NCBI RefSeq assembly: GCF_004682045.1
Contig: NZ_QUZT01000002.1
Span: 1 to 64,000, forward strand
Direction of reading: 5' to 3'
Length of the DNA stretch: 64,000 bases
DNA from: Pseudomonas nabeulensis
GTDB lineage: Bacteria > Pseudomonadota > Gammaproteobacteria > Pseudomonadales > Pseudomonadaceae
Of the stretch, positions 17,510-26,185 are shown piece after piece (position 1 is the first letter of the stretch; every line of letters starts with the position of its first letter). Position numbers and translations under genes: made by a program. The notes under the pieces were generated by a model, which saw nothing but the letters and a program-made list of their open reading frames with translations, ran no database searches and was not told the origin of the DNA.

Positions 17510-19864
17510 ATGCCTGCGCCGGCCCACCCTCATCATCTTCATCTGACCCTGGCCAATGGCCTGCGGGTTTCCCTGCACCATGCGCCGCATCTAAAGCGTT
17601 GCGCCGCTGTGTTGCGGGTCGCTGCGGGCAGTCATGACGTGCCGCTGGCCTGGCCGGGGCTGGCACATTTTCTTGAGCATTTGCTGTTTCTCGGGACTGA
17701 GCGTTTCCCCACGGGTGAGGGATTGATGGCCTACGTGCAACGCCAGGGTGGCCAGGTCAATGCCAGCACCCGTGAGCGCACGACGGACTTTTTCTTTGAG
17801 CTACCGGAGCCGACTTTTGCCGATGGGCTGGAGCGGCTGGCAGACATGCTCACCCATCCGCGCCTCACGCAGGAAGACCAACTGCGCGAGCGCGAAGTGC
17901 TGCAGGCGGAATTTGTCGCCTGGTCCCAGGACGCCAAGGCACAGCAGCAAGTCGCATTGCTCGAAGGTTTGGCGGCGGATCATCCACTGCGAGGCTTTCA
18001 TGCGGGTAACCGCGACAGCCTACCGGTGGAGCGTGAGGCCTTTCAGCAGGCGTTGCGGGAATTTCATCAACAGTTCTACCAAAGCGGGCAGATGACCTTG
18101 AGCCTCGCCGGTCCACAATCGCTGGAAGCACTGCAAGCCTTGGCGCAGCCGTTCAGCGAGATGTTGACGCCCGGCCCCCATCGCCCGCAAGCCGCGCCAC
18201 CTGCATTGATGCCCGGCGAGGCGCGGGGTTATCAGCACCTGGCCGGCAATCACCTGCATCACGTCATCACCTGCGATGCGCCACGGGAAGCCCTGGAGTT
18301 CCTCTGCACCTGGCTCAACGCCTCGGCGCCGGGCGGGCTGCTGGCGGAACTGCAAGCCCAGCACTTCGCCAGCGCCCTGCAAGCGACGGTGCTGTATCAC
18401 TACGCCGGACAAGCGGTGCTGGATATCGACGTTACGCTCGGCACCCAAGATGAATCGGCGACAGCAATTGAGGCGTTGCTGTACGACTGGCTGAGCTTTT
18501 TCGCACAGAGCGACTGGACTTCACTGCGGGAGGAGTACGCCCTGCTGACGGCCCGCCAGTTGCAAATCCAAGGCGCACTGGCGCTGGCCCGACACGACAG
18601 CGAGGACTTGTCGGAAACGGCTGTCGTCGCCCTCAAGGCCATGTTTGACGCGTTGCCTCTGTCACCGTCCCAACACGCTTGGCAGTTGCCGCCGAGCAAC
18701 CCCTTCCTGCGCGCACCCGTGAAGGAAGAGCGTGCCGGCCTGATTCGCGGGCAGACAAGTGCCCACCGGGGCTTGCGTACCTTTGCGCAAGACCGTTCAC
18801 GGGGGCGCAAGGACGTTACGGCGCTGACCTTCAGCCAAGCCTTGGCCACTGATGGCGATGAAAGTGCGCTGTACCTGCAATGGCGGTTCGCGCCGTGCGG
18901 CCTGGAAAACGCGTTGCAACCGTTGTGCGAGCTGGCACGCCAGGCGGGTGTCGACGTGTCATTCGAAACGGTGGGCGGTGATTGGCGGGTAAAAATGGTC
19001 GGTCTGCACGAGCCCATGCCAGCGGTGCTGGATGCGTTGGCACAAAGCCTGGCCCAGGCGCAGCAAGCACCCGCAGATTCGACGCCGATGATTCCCATCC
19101 GAGAACTGCTCAAGGCGCTGCCTGCCTGCTGTGCGGCCACGCCTTCCCCGGACAGCGAAGCCTCGTGGTCGACCGCACGCTGGCACGGCCTGGGGCTGGG
19201 TTTTCCCGCCACGGTTGAAGCGGCAATCAAAACGGCAGCGGCACGCCTGCCTGGGCAACCCTCGACTATCGAGCACGTACTGCCCGTTTTCAGCACCCAA
19301 CGTATCTGGCATGAAGTGAAAACGGCTTCCGGTGAAGCCGCACTGCTGCTGTTTTGCCCAACCCCCAGCCCGTCCCTGGAAGATGAAGCGGCATGGCGAC
19401 TGCTGGGGCATCTGCTTCAGGGCCCGTTCTACCAACGTCTGCGGTTAGAGCTGCAAATCGGCTACGCCGTGTTCAGCGGTATCCGACAAATCAATGGGCA
19501 AACCGGCCTGCTGTTCGGCGTGCAGTCACCCAGCGAGTCTTTGGAAGGGATCGTGGGTCACGTGCAAGCCTTCCTACAGCAATTGCCTGCGTTGATCAGC
19601 CGTAGCACTGAACTGGGCAACCAGGCCCTGGCTCAACAGTTTGCCGCGCAAGTGCTCCCGCTGGCCCAAGCCGCCGAGTTGCTGTGGCAGGCGCAGTTGG
19701 CTGGCCATTCGTCGGGCTATCTGGGCCAGCTTCAACAACTGATCCAAACCCGTACGCACGCAGACTTACTGAACGCCGTCCAGCAGGTAAACGACGCTGC
19801 AGGCGGCTGGCTGTACGTCGCCAACGGCCCGGCGATCAGCGAATCCAGGTATCCGACGAATTGA
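17510..19864 (+). CDS. pqqF: PQQ-associated M16 zinc metalloprotease
   Basis: 784 residues from the ATG at 17510, which has GGAA at good spacing; a GTG two codons upstream is less likely. The M16 inverted zinc motif HFLEH is at residues 53-57, with the distal ligand Glu in LREREVLQAEF near residue 130. The second, inactive half is also present, as expected for a two-domain insulysin-like peptidase. PqqF is thought to act with its partner in cutting the PQQ cross-linked product out of PqqA. The gene is upstream of pqqA in the same direction, as in other fluorescent pseudomonads. Confidence 0.92.
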   Translation: MPAPAHPHHLHLTLANGLRVSLHHAPHLKRCAAVLRVAAGSHDVPLAWPGLAHFLEHLLFLGTERFPTGEGLMAYVQRQGGQVNASTRERTTDFFFELPEPTFADGLERLADMLTHPRLTQEDQLREREVLQAEFVAWSQDAKAQQQVALLEGLAADHPLRGFHAGNRDSLPVEREAFQQALREFHQQFYQSGQMTLSLAGPQSLEALQALAQPFSEMLTPGPHRPQAAPPALMPGEARGYQHLAGNHLHHVITCDAPREALEFLCTWLNASAPGGLLAELQAQHFASALQATVLYHYAGQAVLDIDVTLGTQDESATAIEALLYDWLSFFAQSDWTSLREEYALLTARQLQIQGALALARHDSEDLSETAVVALKAMFDALPLSPSQHAWQLPPSNPFLRAPVKEERAGLIRGQTSAHRGLRTFAQDRSRGRKDVTALTFSQALATDGDESALYLQWRFAPCGLENALQPLCELARQAGVDVSFETVGGDWRVKMVGLHEPMPAVLDALAQSLAQAQQAPADSTPMIPIRELLKALPACCAATPSPDSEASWSTARWHGLGLGFPATVEAAIKTAAARLPGQPSTIEHVLPVFSTQRIWHEVKTASGEAALLLFCPTPSPSLEDEAAWRLLGHLLQGPFYQRLRLELQIGYAVFSGIRQINGQTGLLFGVQSPSESLEGIVGHVQAFLQQLPALISRSTELGNQALAQQFAAQVLPLAQAAELLWQAQLAGHSSGYLGQLQQLIQTRTHADLLNAVQQVNDAAGGWLYVANGPAISESRYPTN

Positions 19865-20023
19865 TCATTGCCAACCTTGCAACAGGCTTTTTCCACTCGG
19901 ACAGCGCTAACTCGCCCAGAACTGAGTATTATTCCTACGCACCTGCCTGAACATCTCTGACCGGAGATGGACTAAATGTATTAGTTGGTAGTGGAAGTCC
20001 CATCCCTTCGTAGGAGTAAGAAT

Positions 20024-20098
20024 ATGTCCTGGTCCAAACCTGCTTACACTGATCTGCGTATCGGTTTCGAAGTCACCATGTACTTCGCCAGCCGTTAA
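20024..20098 (+). CDS. pqqA: PQQ precursor peptide PqqA
   Basis: A 24-residue peptide, [20 protein letters not shown] followed by FASR. It carries the conserved Glu16 and Tyr20 (E-V-T-M-Y spacing) whose side chains PqqE joins to make pyrroloquinoline quinone. A GGAG ribosome-binding site lies 8 bases upstream. It lies between pqqF and pqqB and is followed at once by a hairpin that probably keeps this substrate peptide in excess over the enzymes. Confidence 0.97.
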   Translation: MSWSKPAYTDLRIGFEVTMYFASR

Positions 20099-20113
20099 TC
20101 CGCTGGGTAATAC

Positions 20114-20142
20114 AACGCCTCGGTTCGCCCGGGGCGTTTTTG
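20114..20142 (+). terminator. Attenuator hairpin between pqqA and pqqB
   Basis: AACGCCTC (20114-20121) pairs with GGGGCGTT (20131-20138, with a T-G wobble), capped by a GG-TTCG-CC tetraloop stem and followed by TTTGTTTT. This looks like an intrinsic terminator, but pqqB follows within 30 bases. Partial read-through would set the pqqA to pqqBCDE ratio. Confidence 0.8.
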
Positions 20143-20169
20143 TTTTGAGCTTTGCTTGATGGAGCGACC

Positions 20170-21081
20170 ATGTTTGTCCAGATTCTAGGTTCCGCCGCCG
20201 GCGGTGGTTTCCCGCAGTGGAACTGCAACTGCGTGAACTGCGCAGGTTTTCGCGATGGCAGCCTGCGGGCCCAGGCGCGTACCCAGTCGTCCATCGCGAT
20301 CTCCGACGATGGTGTGAACTGGGTGCTGTGCAATGCCTCTCCCGACATTCGCGCACAACTGCAGAGCTTCGCACCGATGCAACCCGGCCGCGCCCTGCGC
20401 GATACCGGCATCAGCGCGATCATCCTGATGGACAGCCAGATCGACCACACCACCGGCCTGTTGAGCCTGCGCGAAGGCTGCCCGCACCAGGTGTGGTGCA
20501 CCGACATGGTCCATGAAGACCTCAGCACCGGTTTCCCGCTGTTCACCATGCTCACCCACTGGAACGGTGGCCTGGCCTGGAACCGCATCGAGCTGGACAC
20601 AAGCTTCACCGTGCCGGCCTGCCCCAACCTGCGGTTCACCCCGCTGCCCTTGCGCAGCGCCGCACCGCCCTACTCGCCACACCGCTTCGACCCGCACCCC
20701 GGCGATAACATCGGCCTGATCGTCGAAGACCTGCGTACCGGCGGCAAACTGTTCTACGCCCCCGGCCTGGGCAAGGTCGACGCGCCGCTGTTGGAGATCA
20801 TGGCCGGCAGCGACTGCCTGCTGGTGGACGGCACGATGTGGGATGACGATGAAATGCAGCGCCGTGGCGTCGGCACCCGCACCGGTCGCGAAATGGGCCA
20901 CCTGGCGCAAAACGGCCCGGGCGGCATGCTGGAAGTGCTGGAACAGTTGCCCGAGCAGCGCAAAGTGCTTATCCACATCAACAACACCAACCCGATCCTC
21001 GATGAAGACTCCCCCGAGCGAGCGGAACTGCTGCGACGCAATGTCGAAGTGGCTTACGACGGCATGAGCATCGAATTGTAG
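20170..21081 (+). CDS. pqqB: PQQ biosynthesis protein PqqB (metallo-beta-lactamase fold)
   Basis: 303 residues from the ATG at 20170, which has GGAG five bases upstream; family members begin [19 protein letters not shown]. The CNCVNC cysteine cluster forms the structural zinc site, and [11 protein letters not shown] is the altered metal-binding region of this beta-lactamase-fold protein. PqqB has been proposed to act as a hydroxylase on the Glu-Tyr intermediate late in the pathway. It is the first enzyme gene of pqqBCDE. Confidence 0.95.
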   Translation: MFVQILGSAAGGGFPQWNCNCVNCAGFRDGSLRAQARTQSSIAISDDGVNWVLCNASPDIRAQLQSFAPMQPGRALRDTGISAIILMDSQIDHTTGLLSLREGCPHQVWCTDMVHEDLSTGFPLFTMLTHWNGGLAWNRIELDTSFTVPACPNLRFTPLPLRSAAPPYSPHRFDPHPGDNIGLIVEDLRTGGKLFYAPGLGKVDAPLLEIMAGSDCLLVDGTMWDDDEMQRRGVGTRTGREMGHLAQNGPGGMLEVLEQLPEQRKVLIHINNTNPILDEDSPERAELLRRNVEVAYDGMSIEL

Positions 21082-21092
21082 GAGCAGACGAA

Positions 21093-21845
21093 ATGTCCGA
21101 CACACCGCTGACAACCGCCGAATTCGAACAGGCCCTGCGGGCCAAGGGCGCCTTCTACCATATCCATCACCCGTACCACGTGGCGATGTATGAAGGCCGC
21201 GCCACCCGCGAGCAGATCCAGGGCTGGGTCGCCAACCGTTTTTACTACCAGGTGAACATTCCCCTGAAAGACGCGGCGATCCTGGCCAACTGCCCCGACC
21301 GCGAGATCCGCCGCGAGTGGATTCAGCGTCTGCTCGACCACGATGGCGCGCCGGGCGAAGACGGCGGCATCGAAGCCTGGCTGCGCCTGGGCCAGGCCGT
21401 GGGCCTCGATCCAGACCAGTTGCGCTCCCAGGAGCTGGTATTGCCCGGCGTGCGTTTTGCGGTGGACGCCTACGTCAATTTCGCCCGTCGCGCCAGTTGG
21501 CAGGAAGCTGCCAGCAGCTCGTTGACCGAACTGTTCGCGCCGCAGATCCACCAGTCACGCCTCGACAGCTGGCCGCAGCATTACCCGTGGATCGACCCGG
21601 CTGGCTACGAATATTTCCGCACCCGTCTGGGGCAGGCCCGCCGCGATGTGGAGCATGGTTTGGCGATCACGTTGCAGCACTACACCACCCGCGAAGGCCA
21701 GGAGCGCATGCTGGAAATTCTCCAGTTCAAACTGGATATTTTGTGGAGCATGCTGGATGCCATGAGCATGGCCTACGAACTGAAACGCCCGCCGTACCAC
21801 AGCGTCACCGACCAACGGGTCTGGCATAAAGGGATCCCTCTATGA
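21093..21845 (+). CDS. pqqC: Pyrroloquinoline-quinone synthase
   Basis: Cofactor-free oxidase that performs the final ring closure and eight-electron oxidation giving PQQ. The 250-residue all-helical protein shows the family segment [20 protein letters not shown] and active-site residues in [15 protein letters not shown]. It starts 11 bases after pqqB, and its TGA overlaps the pqqD ATG (ATGA). Confidence 0.97.
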   Translation: MSDTPLTTAEFEQALRAKGAFYHIHHPYHVAMYEGRATREQIQGWVANRFYYQVNIPLKDAAILANCPDREIRREWIQRLLDHDGAPGEDGGIEAWLRLGQAVGLDPDQLRSQELVLPGVRFAVDAYVNFARRASWQEAASSSLTELFAPQIHQSRLDSWPQHYPWIDPAGYEYFRTRLGQARRDVEHGLAITLQHYTTREGQERMLEILQFKLDILWSMLDAMSMAYELKRPPYHSVTDQRVWHKGIPL

Positions 21846-22117
21846 GCTTTGATCGCAGCAAAAAACCCACCTGGCGCCAGGGCTATCGCTACCAGTACGA
21901 ACCGGCGCAAAAAGGCCATGTGTTGCTCTACCCCGAGGGCATGATCAAGCTCAACGACAGCGCCGCGTTGATCGGCGGCTTGATCGACGGTCAACGTGAT
22001 GTGGCCGCGATCATTGCCGAGCTGGATAAGCAATTTCCCGGCGTGCCTGAGCTGGGTGACGACATCGAGCAATTCATGGAGGTCGCCCGTGCTGAGCACT
22101 GGATCACCCTTGCCTGA
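21842..22117 (+). CDS. pqqD: PqqA-binding chaperone PqqD
   Basis: A 91-residue RiPP recognition element that binds PqqA and presents it to PqqE. The winged-helix core reads [24 protein letters not shown], then [14 protein letters not shown]. The gene overlaps pqqC by 4 bases and pqqE by 29, which suits tightly coupled translation of physically interacting proteins. Confidence 0.95.
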   Translation: MSFDRSKKPTWRQGYRYQYEPAQKGHVLLYPEGMIKLNDSAALIGGLIDGQRDVAAIIAELDKQFPGVPELGDDIEQFMEVARAEHWITLA

Positions 22118-23240
22118 GAAACCGCCCATCGGCTTGCCGCTGTGGTTGCTCGCGGAACTGACCTACCGCTGCCCGTTGCAGTGCCCGTATTGCTCCAACC
22201 CGTTGGATTTTGCCGAGCAAGGCAAGGAGCTGAGCACCGAGCAGTGGTTCAAGGTGTTTCGCGAGGCCCGGGAAATGGGCGCCGCGCAGTTGGGTTTTTC
22301 CGGCGGTGAGCCGTTGGTGCGCCAGGACCTTGCCGAGTTGATCGCCGAAGCGCGCAAGCTGGGGTTCTACACCAACCTGATTACCTCGGGCATCGGTCTC
22401 ACTGAGCAAAAAATCAGCGACTTCAAGAAGGCTGGCCTGGATCATATCCAGATCAGCTTCCAGGCCAGCGACGAACAGGTGAACAACCTGCTGGCCGGCT
22501 CGAAAAAAGCGTTTGCGCAAAAACTGGAGATGGCCCGCGCGGTGAAAGCCCACGGCTATCCGATGGTGCTGAACTTCGTCACCCACCGGCACAACATCGA
22601 CAAGATCGACCGCATCATCGAGCTGTGTATTGCGCTTGAAGCAGACTTCGTCGAGCTCGCCACCTGCCAGTTCTACGGCTGGGCCCAGCTTAATCGTGTC
22701 GGGCTATTGCCGACCAAGGAACAGTTGGTGCGCGCCGAACGCATCACCAACGAATACCGCGCCAAGCTCGAAGCCGAAGGCCACCCGTGCAAGCTGATCT
22801 TCGTCACCCCGGACTATTACGAGGAGCGCCCGAAAGCCTGCATGAACGGTTGGGGCAGTATCTTTCTGACGGTCACACCGGACGGCACCGCCCTGCCCTG
22901 TCATGGCGCCCGACAGATGCCAGTGCAATTTCCCAATGTGCGCGACCACAGCATGCAGCACATCTGGTACGACTCGTTTGGCTTCAACCGCTTTCGCGGC
23001 TACGACTGGATGCCCGAGCCGTGCCGCTCCTGCGATGAAAAGGAAAAGGACTTTGGCGGCTGCCGTTGCCAGGCCTTCATGCTCACGGGTGATGCAAGCA
23101 ATGCCGACCCGGTGTGCAGCAAGTCCGAGCAGCACGGCATCATCCTCAAGGCACGGGAAGAAGCCGGACACGCCACCCAGACCATCGAGCAACTGGCCTT
23201 TCGCAATGAGCGCAATTCACGGCTCATCGCCAAAGGCTGA
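22089..23240 (+). CDS. pqqE: PqqA peptide cyclase (radical SAM, SPASM)
   Basis: Forms the carbon-carbon bond between the Glu and Tyr side chains of PqqA. The radical-[11 protein letters not shown] (CxxxCxxC) motif is near residue 23. A C-terminal SPASM domain for auxiliary iron-sulfur clusters includes the CMNGWG and [16 protein letters not shown] cysteines. The start is chosen at GTG 22089 because a GGAGG sits six bases upstream (22078-22082), inside pqqD; this gives 383 residues, the usual length. A TTG at 22110 is the other possible start. An open frame extends upstream to 21996 but lies entirely within pqqD. Confidence 0.93.
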   Translation: MLSTGSPLPEKPPIGLPLWLLAELTYRCPLQCPYCSNPLDFAEQGKELSTEQWFKVFREAREMGAAQLGFSGGEPLVRQDLAELIAEARKLGFYTNLITSGIGLTEQKISDFKKAGLDHIQISFQASDEQVNNLLAGSKKAFAQKLEMARAVKAHGYPMVLNFVTHRHNIDKIDRIIELCIALEADFVELATCQFYGWAQLNRVGLLPTKEQLVRAERITNEYRAKLEAEGHPCKLIFVTPDYYEERPKACMNGWGSIFLTVTPDGTALPCHGARQMPVQFPNVRDHSMQHIWYDSFGFNRFRGYDWMPEPCRSCDEKEKDFGGCRCQAFMLTGDASNADPVCSKSEQHGIILKAREEAGHATQTIEQLAFRNERNSRLIAKG

Positions 23241-23245
23241 CGGCC

Positions 23246-23404
23246 CTAGCGCTTGGCGATGATATACACCGCATGCACGATGCCGGGAATGTAGCCGCAC
23301 AGGGTCAGCAGGATGTTCAACCAGAACGCGCCAGCGAAACCCACTTGGAGGAACACACCCAGTGGCGGCAACAGAATCGCGATGATGATACGAATGAAAT
23401 CCAT
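23246..23404 (-). CDS. YqaE/Pmp3-family small membrane protein
   Basis: A 52-residue peptide with two membrane spans: MDFIRIIIAILLPPLGVFLQ, then GAFWLNILLTLCGYIPGIVHAVYII. This is the complete UPF0057/Pmp3 signature. The ATG at 23404 follows GGAG at good spacing; an upstream open extension to 23533 lacks family similarity. Homologues in yeast and plants affect membrane potential and salt tolerance; the bacterial role is less clear. It converges on pqqE with 5 bases between stop codons. Confidence 0.88.
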   Translation of the reverse strand: MDFIRIIIAILLPPLGVFLQVGFAGAFWLNILLTLCGYIPGIVHAVYIIAKR

Positions 23405-23513
23405 GGGATCAGCTCCAGAAAATCGGCTCGTGTGAGCCGTGTAGCTAATCGACCTTGGGGGTTCGTGAGGGTTCAGTGGGATCTGGCGTTGGGCCATCTG
23501 TTGTTGTGTACAC

Positions 23514-23552
23514 AAAAAAACGCCCCCAGCCAAAAGAATCAGGCCGGAGGCG
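23514..23552 (-). terminator. Terminator of the aminotransferase gene
   Basis: On the minus strand, CGCCTCCGGCC (23552-23542), a 10-base loop and GGCTGGGGGCG (23531-23521) form an 11-bp stem with two wobble pairs. A run of seven T follows, beginning 36 bases after the stop codon. Confidence 0.88.
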
Positions 23553-23587
23553 CCGCGTATACCGCGAGACGGTTCAGGAAATAGGGG

Positions 23588-24850
23588 TTAAACAGCAATG
23601 CCCTTACGGCATTGCAGCTGTGCAGTGCGCACGCGGGAGAAGGCGCGCGCCAGGCGCAGGAGCATTTCGTCGATGTTGCCCTTGCTCACCGTCAACGCCG
23701 GGGTGAAGCGCAGGCAGTTGGGTTGCGGAGCATTGAGGATCAGGCCTTCATGCAGCGCCGCTTTTACCACCGCATCCGCAGAATCATCCGACAAGGTCAG
23801 GCCCCACATCAGGCCATGGCCGCGCAATTGGCCGTGGTCGTAGCGGTAGGCCAGGCGGGCGAGGCCTTCGCCCAGGTACAGGCCGGATTCGCGTACATGC
23901 TCAAAAAAGCCATTCTCTAAAACGGTATCGACTATCGCCAACCCGGCGGATGCCATCAGTGCATTGCCGTGATGGGTGCCTTCCAGTTCACCCACTTCAA
24001 AACAACAGGCCTTGCCCCGTGCCAGCAGCGCCGCCACCGGCACGCCGCCGCCCAGGCCTTTGCCAAGGGTGATGATGTCGGCACGTACGCCGTATTGCTG
24101 TTCGGCAAGCAAGGTGCCGCAACGGCCGATACCGGTTTGCACTTCATCCAGGATCAGCAGGATGCCCAGCTCGCGGCACAAACGCTCCACGCCTTTGAGG
24201 TAGTGCTCGGTCGCCGGGATCACGCCGGCTTCGCCTTGGACGGGTTCGAGCAGGATGGCAACGGTTTGTGCATCGACGGCAGCATGCAGGGCCGGCAAAT
24301 CATTGAACGGCACATGGCTGAAACCGGGCAGTTGCGGTTCAAAGCGGTTTTCCGGGCCGCCCGCCGAAGCCGACATGGCCGCAAAACTGCGACCGTGGTT
24401 ACCGGCACTGGCGCTGATGATGCGGTAGGCACCGCCGCGATGGAGCTGGCCCCACTTGCGCGCCAGTTTGATCGCCGCTTCGACGGCTTCCGTTCCACTG
24501 TTGAGCAGGTAGGCCTGGTCGCTGCCGGTGCGATGGCACAAGCGCTCGGCGAGGTTGAGTTGAACGCGGTTATGCAGGCTGTTGCCTGGATTGATCAGCG
24601 CTTGAGTTTGGTCAGACAGGGCCTTGATCAACACTTGCGGGCTGTGGCCGAGGCTGTTGGCGCCATTGCCCTGGCTGAAATCCAGGTAGGCACGCTCGTC
24701 GCTATCCCACAGCCAGGAGCCCTGGCCGCGTACGAAAACCTGCGCAGGCCGCGCAACGGTGGGCATCAGGAACTCATTGGACGGGTTCTCGCTGGAAGCC
24801 TCCAGGATCAGATCATCCAGACTCGGCGCAGGGCGACGGAAAAGATTCAC
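23588..24850 (-). CDS. Class III pyridoxal-phosphate aminotransferase (acetylornithine/AruC-like)
   Basis: 420-residue fold-type I aminotransferase. Visible motifs are GTEAVEAAIKLARKW near the N-terminal third, the EPVQGEAGVIP loop, ILDEVQTGIGRCG with the PLP-ring aspartate, and the Schiff-base lysine in ITLGKGLGGGVP. It resembles acetylornithine/succinylornithine aminotransferases more than GabT-type enzymes, but the substrate is unproven. The start is a GTG at 24850. It is divergent from a LysR gene, and the shared 209-base gap holds a direct repeat that could be the regulator's site. Confidence 0.82.
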   Translation of the reverse strand: MNLFRRPAPSLDDLILEASSENPSNEFLMPTVARPAQVFVRGQGSWLWDSDERAYLDFSQGNGANSLGHSPQVLIKALSDQTQALINPGNSLHNRVQLNLAERLCHRTGSDQAYLLNSGTEAVEAAIKLARKWGQLHRGGAYRIISASAGNHGRSFAAMSASAGGPENRFEPQLPGFSHVPFNDLPALHAAVDAQTVAILLEPVQGEAGVIPATEHYLKGVERLCRELGILLILDEVQTGIGRCGTLLAEQQYGVRADIITLGKGLGGGVPVAALLARGKACCFEVGELEGTHHGNALMASAGLAIVDTVLENGFFEHVRESGLYLGEGLARLAYRYDHGQLRGHGLMWGLTLSDDSADAVVKAALHEGLILNAPQPNCLRFTPALTVSKGNIDEMLLRLARAFSRVRTAQLQCRKGIAV

Positions 24851-24928
24851 AGCTCACCCCCAATAGCAACCGGACCTTGGTCGGTGCGGCAGGCCAGTAG
24901 GGCCTTGAGGTTTTTTGCCTTGCCTATG

Positions 24929-24953
24929 TAAACGCTATCAAGATAAACGCTAT
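24929..24953. promoter_or_regulatory. 10-bp direct repeat, candidate regulator site
   Basis: TAAACGCTAT occurs twice (24929-24938 and 24944-24953), spaced exactly 15 bases start to start, in the divergent aminotransferase-LysR gap. The copies are identical. Binding by the adjacent LysR protein is a guess from position. Confidence 0.45.
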
Positions 24954-25059
24954 TCATTGCCCGATCTGGCCCTGTAAGCCCTGCGAATAGGCGCTAGACT
25001 AGGCGCCTCGGGGGCCGTCGGCCATTTCGATTTTCCAGCTTTTTCGATAAGTAACTCTT

Positions 25060-25959
25060 ATGGATTTCAAGCAACTGCGTTATTTCGTCGCGGTGTATGA
25101 GGAAGGCCACGTCGGCCGTGCCGCAGAGCGCCTGTCCATCTCCCAACCGGCCCTGTCACAGCAGATTCGCCAGCTGGAGCAGAACCTGGATGTCAGCCTG
25201 TTCGAGCGCAGCAGTAAGCGCCTATTACCGACCCTGGCCGCGCACACGTTGTACAACCACGCGCTGCCGCTGATCGATGGCATGCAGCAGGCCGTCGAAG
25301 CCCTGGGCAACTTCAAAGGCCAGGCCATGCGCACGTTGGCGATCGGCGTGCTGCAAACCGTGCACACCAGCCTGGTCCCGCAGATGCTTGAACGCGTGCG
25401 CAAGGCCCAGCCGCACTTGGTGGTGCAGATCTATGAATTGACGGGGCTTGAGATTGAGCGACGACTGCTGAATGGTTCGCTGGATATCGGCATCAGCTAC
25501 CTGCCGCCGCGCCAGCCGGGGCTGCATGGTGTGTTGTTGTATGAAGATGAGTTGAAGGTGGTCATCCCCGAAGACCATCCCCTGCGGGAATTCAAGAAGG
25601 TCTCGCTGAAACAGGCCGCCGAATTGCCGATGCTACTGTTGGGGGAAGAGTTTCAAGTCCGGCAGATTTGGCAGGGCCAACTGTCCAGCCTCGGACGACG
25701 TCCGCAGGTGCAAGCGGAATTGAATACGATGGTGGGGATTCTCGACAGCCTGCCCCATACCAAGCTGGCCACCGTATTACCGGGCCGCTCCCAGGACGAA
25801 CACAACAGCCAGTCGCTGCTGTGGAAACCCTTGAGTGAACCCAGGGTGCCGTTGAAAGTAGGCTTGGTCTGCCGTGATGTGCAGCGCCAGCAAGCGACGG
25901 TGGCGTTATTGCGTACGTTGCTGGAAGACGTGATGAATGCCCCGCAGGCGGGCGCCTGA
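25060..25959 (+). CDS. LysR-family transcriptional regulator
   Basis: 299 residues. The N-terminal HTH (MDFKQLRYFVAVYEEGHVGR, then ISQPALSQQIRQLEQNL) is a textbook LysR DNA-binding domain. The effector domain follows, with a central linker starting near QAMRTLAIGV. It resembles the CynR/CatR-like subgroup by eye. It is divergent from the class III aminotransferase and probably controls it. A short hairpin follows the stop codon. Confidence 0.92.
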   Translation: MDFKQLRYFVAVYEEGHVGRAAERLSISQPALSQQIRQLEQNLDVSLFERSSKRLLPTLAAHTLYNHALPLIDGMQQAVEALGNFKGQAMRTLAIGVLQTVHTSLVPQMLERVRKAQPHLVVQIYELTGLEIERRLLNGSLDIGISYLPPRQPGLHGVLLYEDELKVVIPEDHPLREFKKVSLKQAAELPMLLLGEEFQVRQIWQGQLSSLGRRPQVQAELNTMVGILDSLPHTKLATVLPGRSQDEHNSQSLLWKPLSEPRVPLKVGLVCRDVQRQQATVALLRTLLEDVMNAPQAGA

Positions 25960-25976
25960 CTTTTTCGCGGGCAAAA

Positions 25977-26000
25977 GAAAACCCCGCCGAAGCGGGGCTT
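25977..26000 (+). terminator. Hairpin after the LysR gene
   Basis: CCCCGC (25982-25987), short loop, GCGGGG (25992-25997), flanked by AAAA upstream and CTTTG downstream. It is a plausible bidirectional terminator between this gene and the convergent acyl-CoA dehydrogenase, with a weak T-tract. Confidence 0.6.
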
Positions 26001-26185
26001 TGCAGACTGTTTCCCTGACATCCATTTCACTCCGCCGTCCTGGCAGAATCCTACGTGTCCGTGTTGTTGCTTTGCGCTTCCTGCGCGACGTCCATGTGAA
26101 GTAGATTAGCCGTGGATCCAATCTGGCGATAGAGGACGATTAGCAGCACGTCATGTAAGAGAATGCTTACATACTCTCCCCACCC

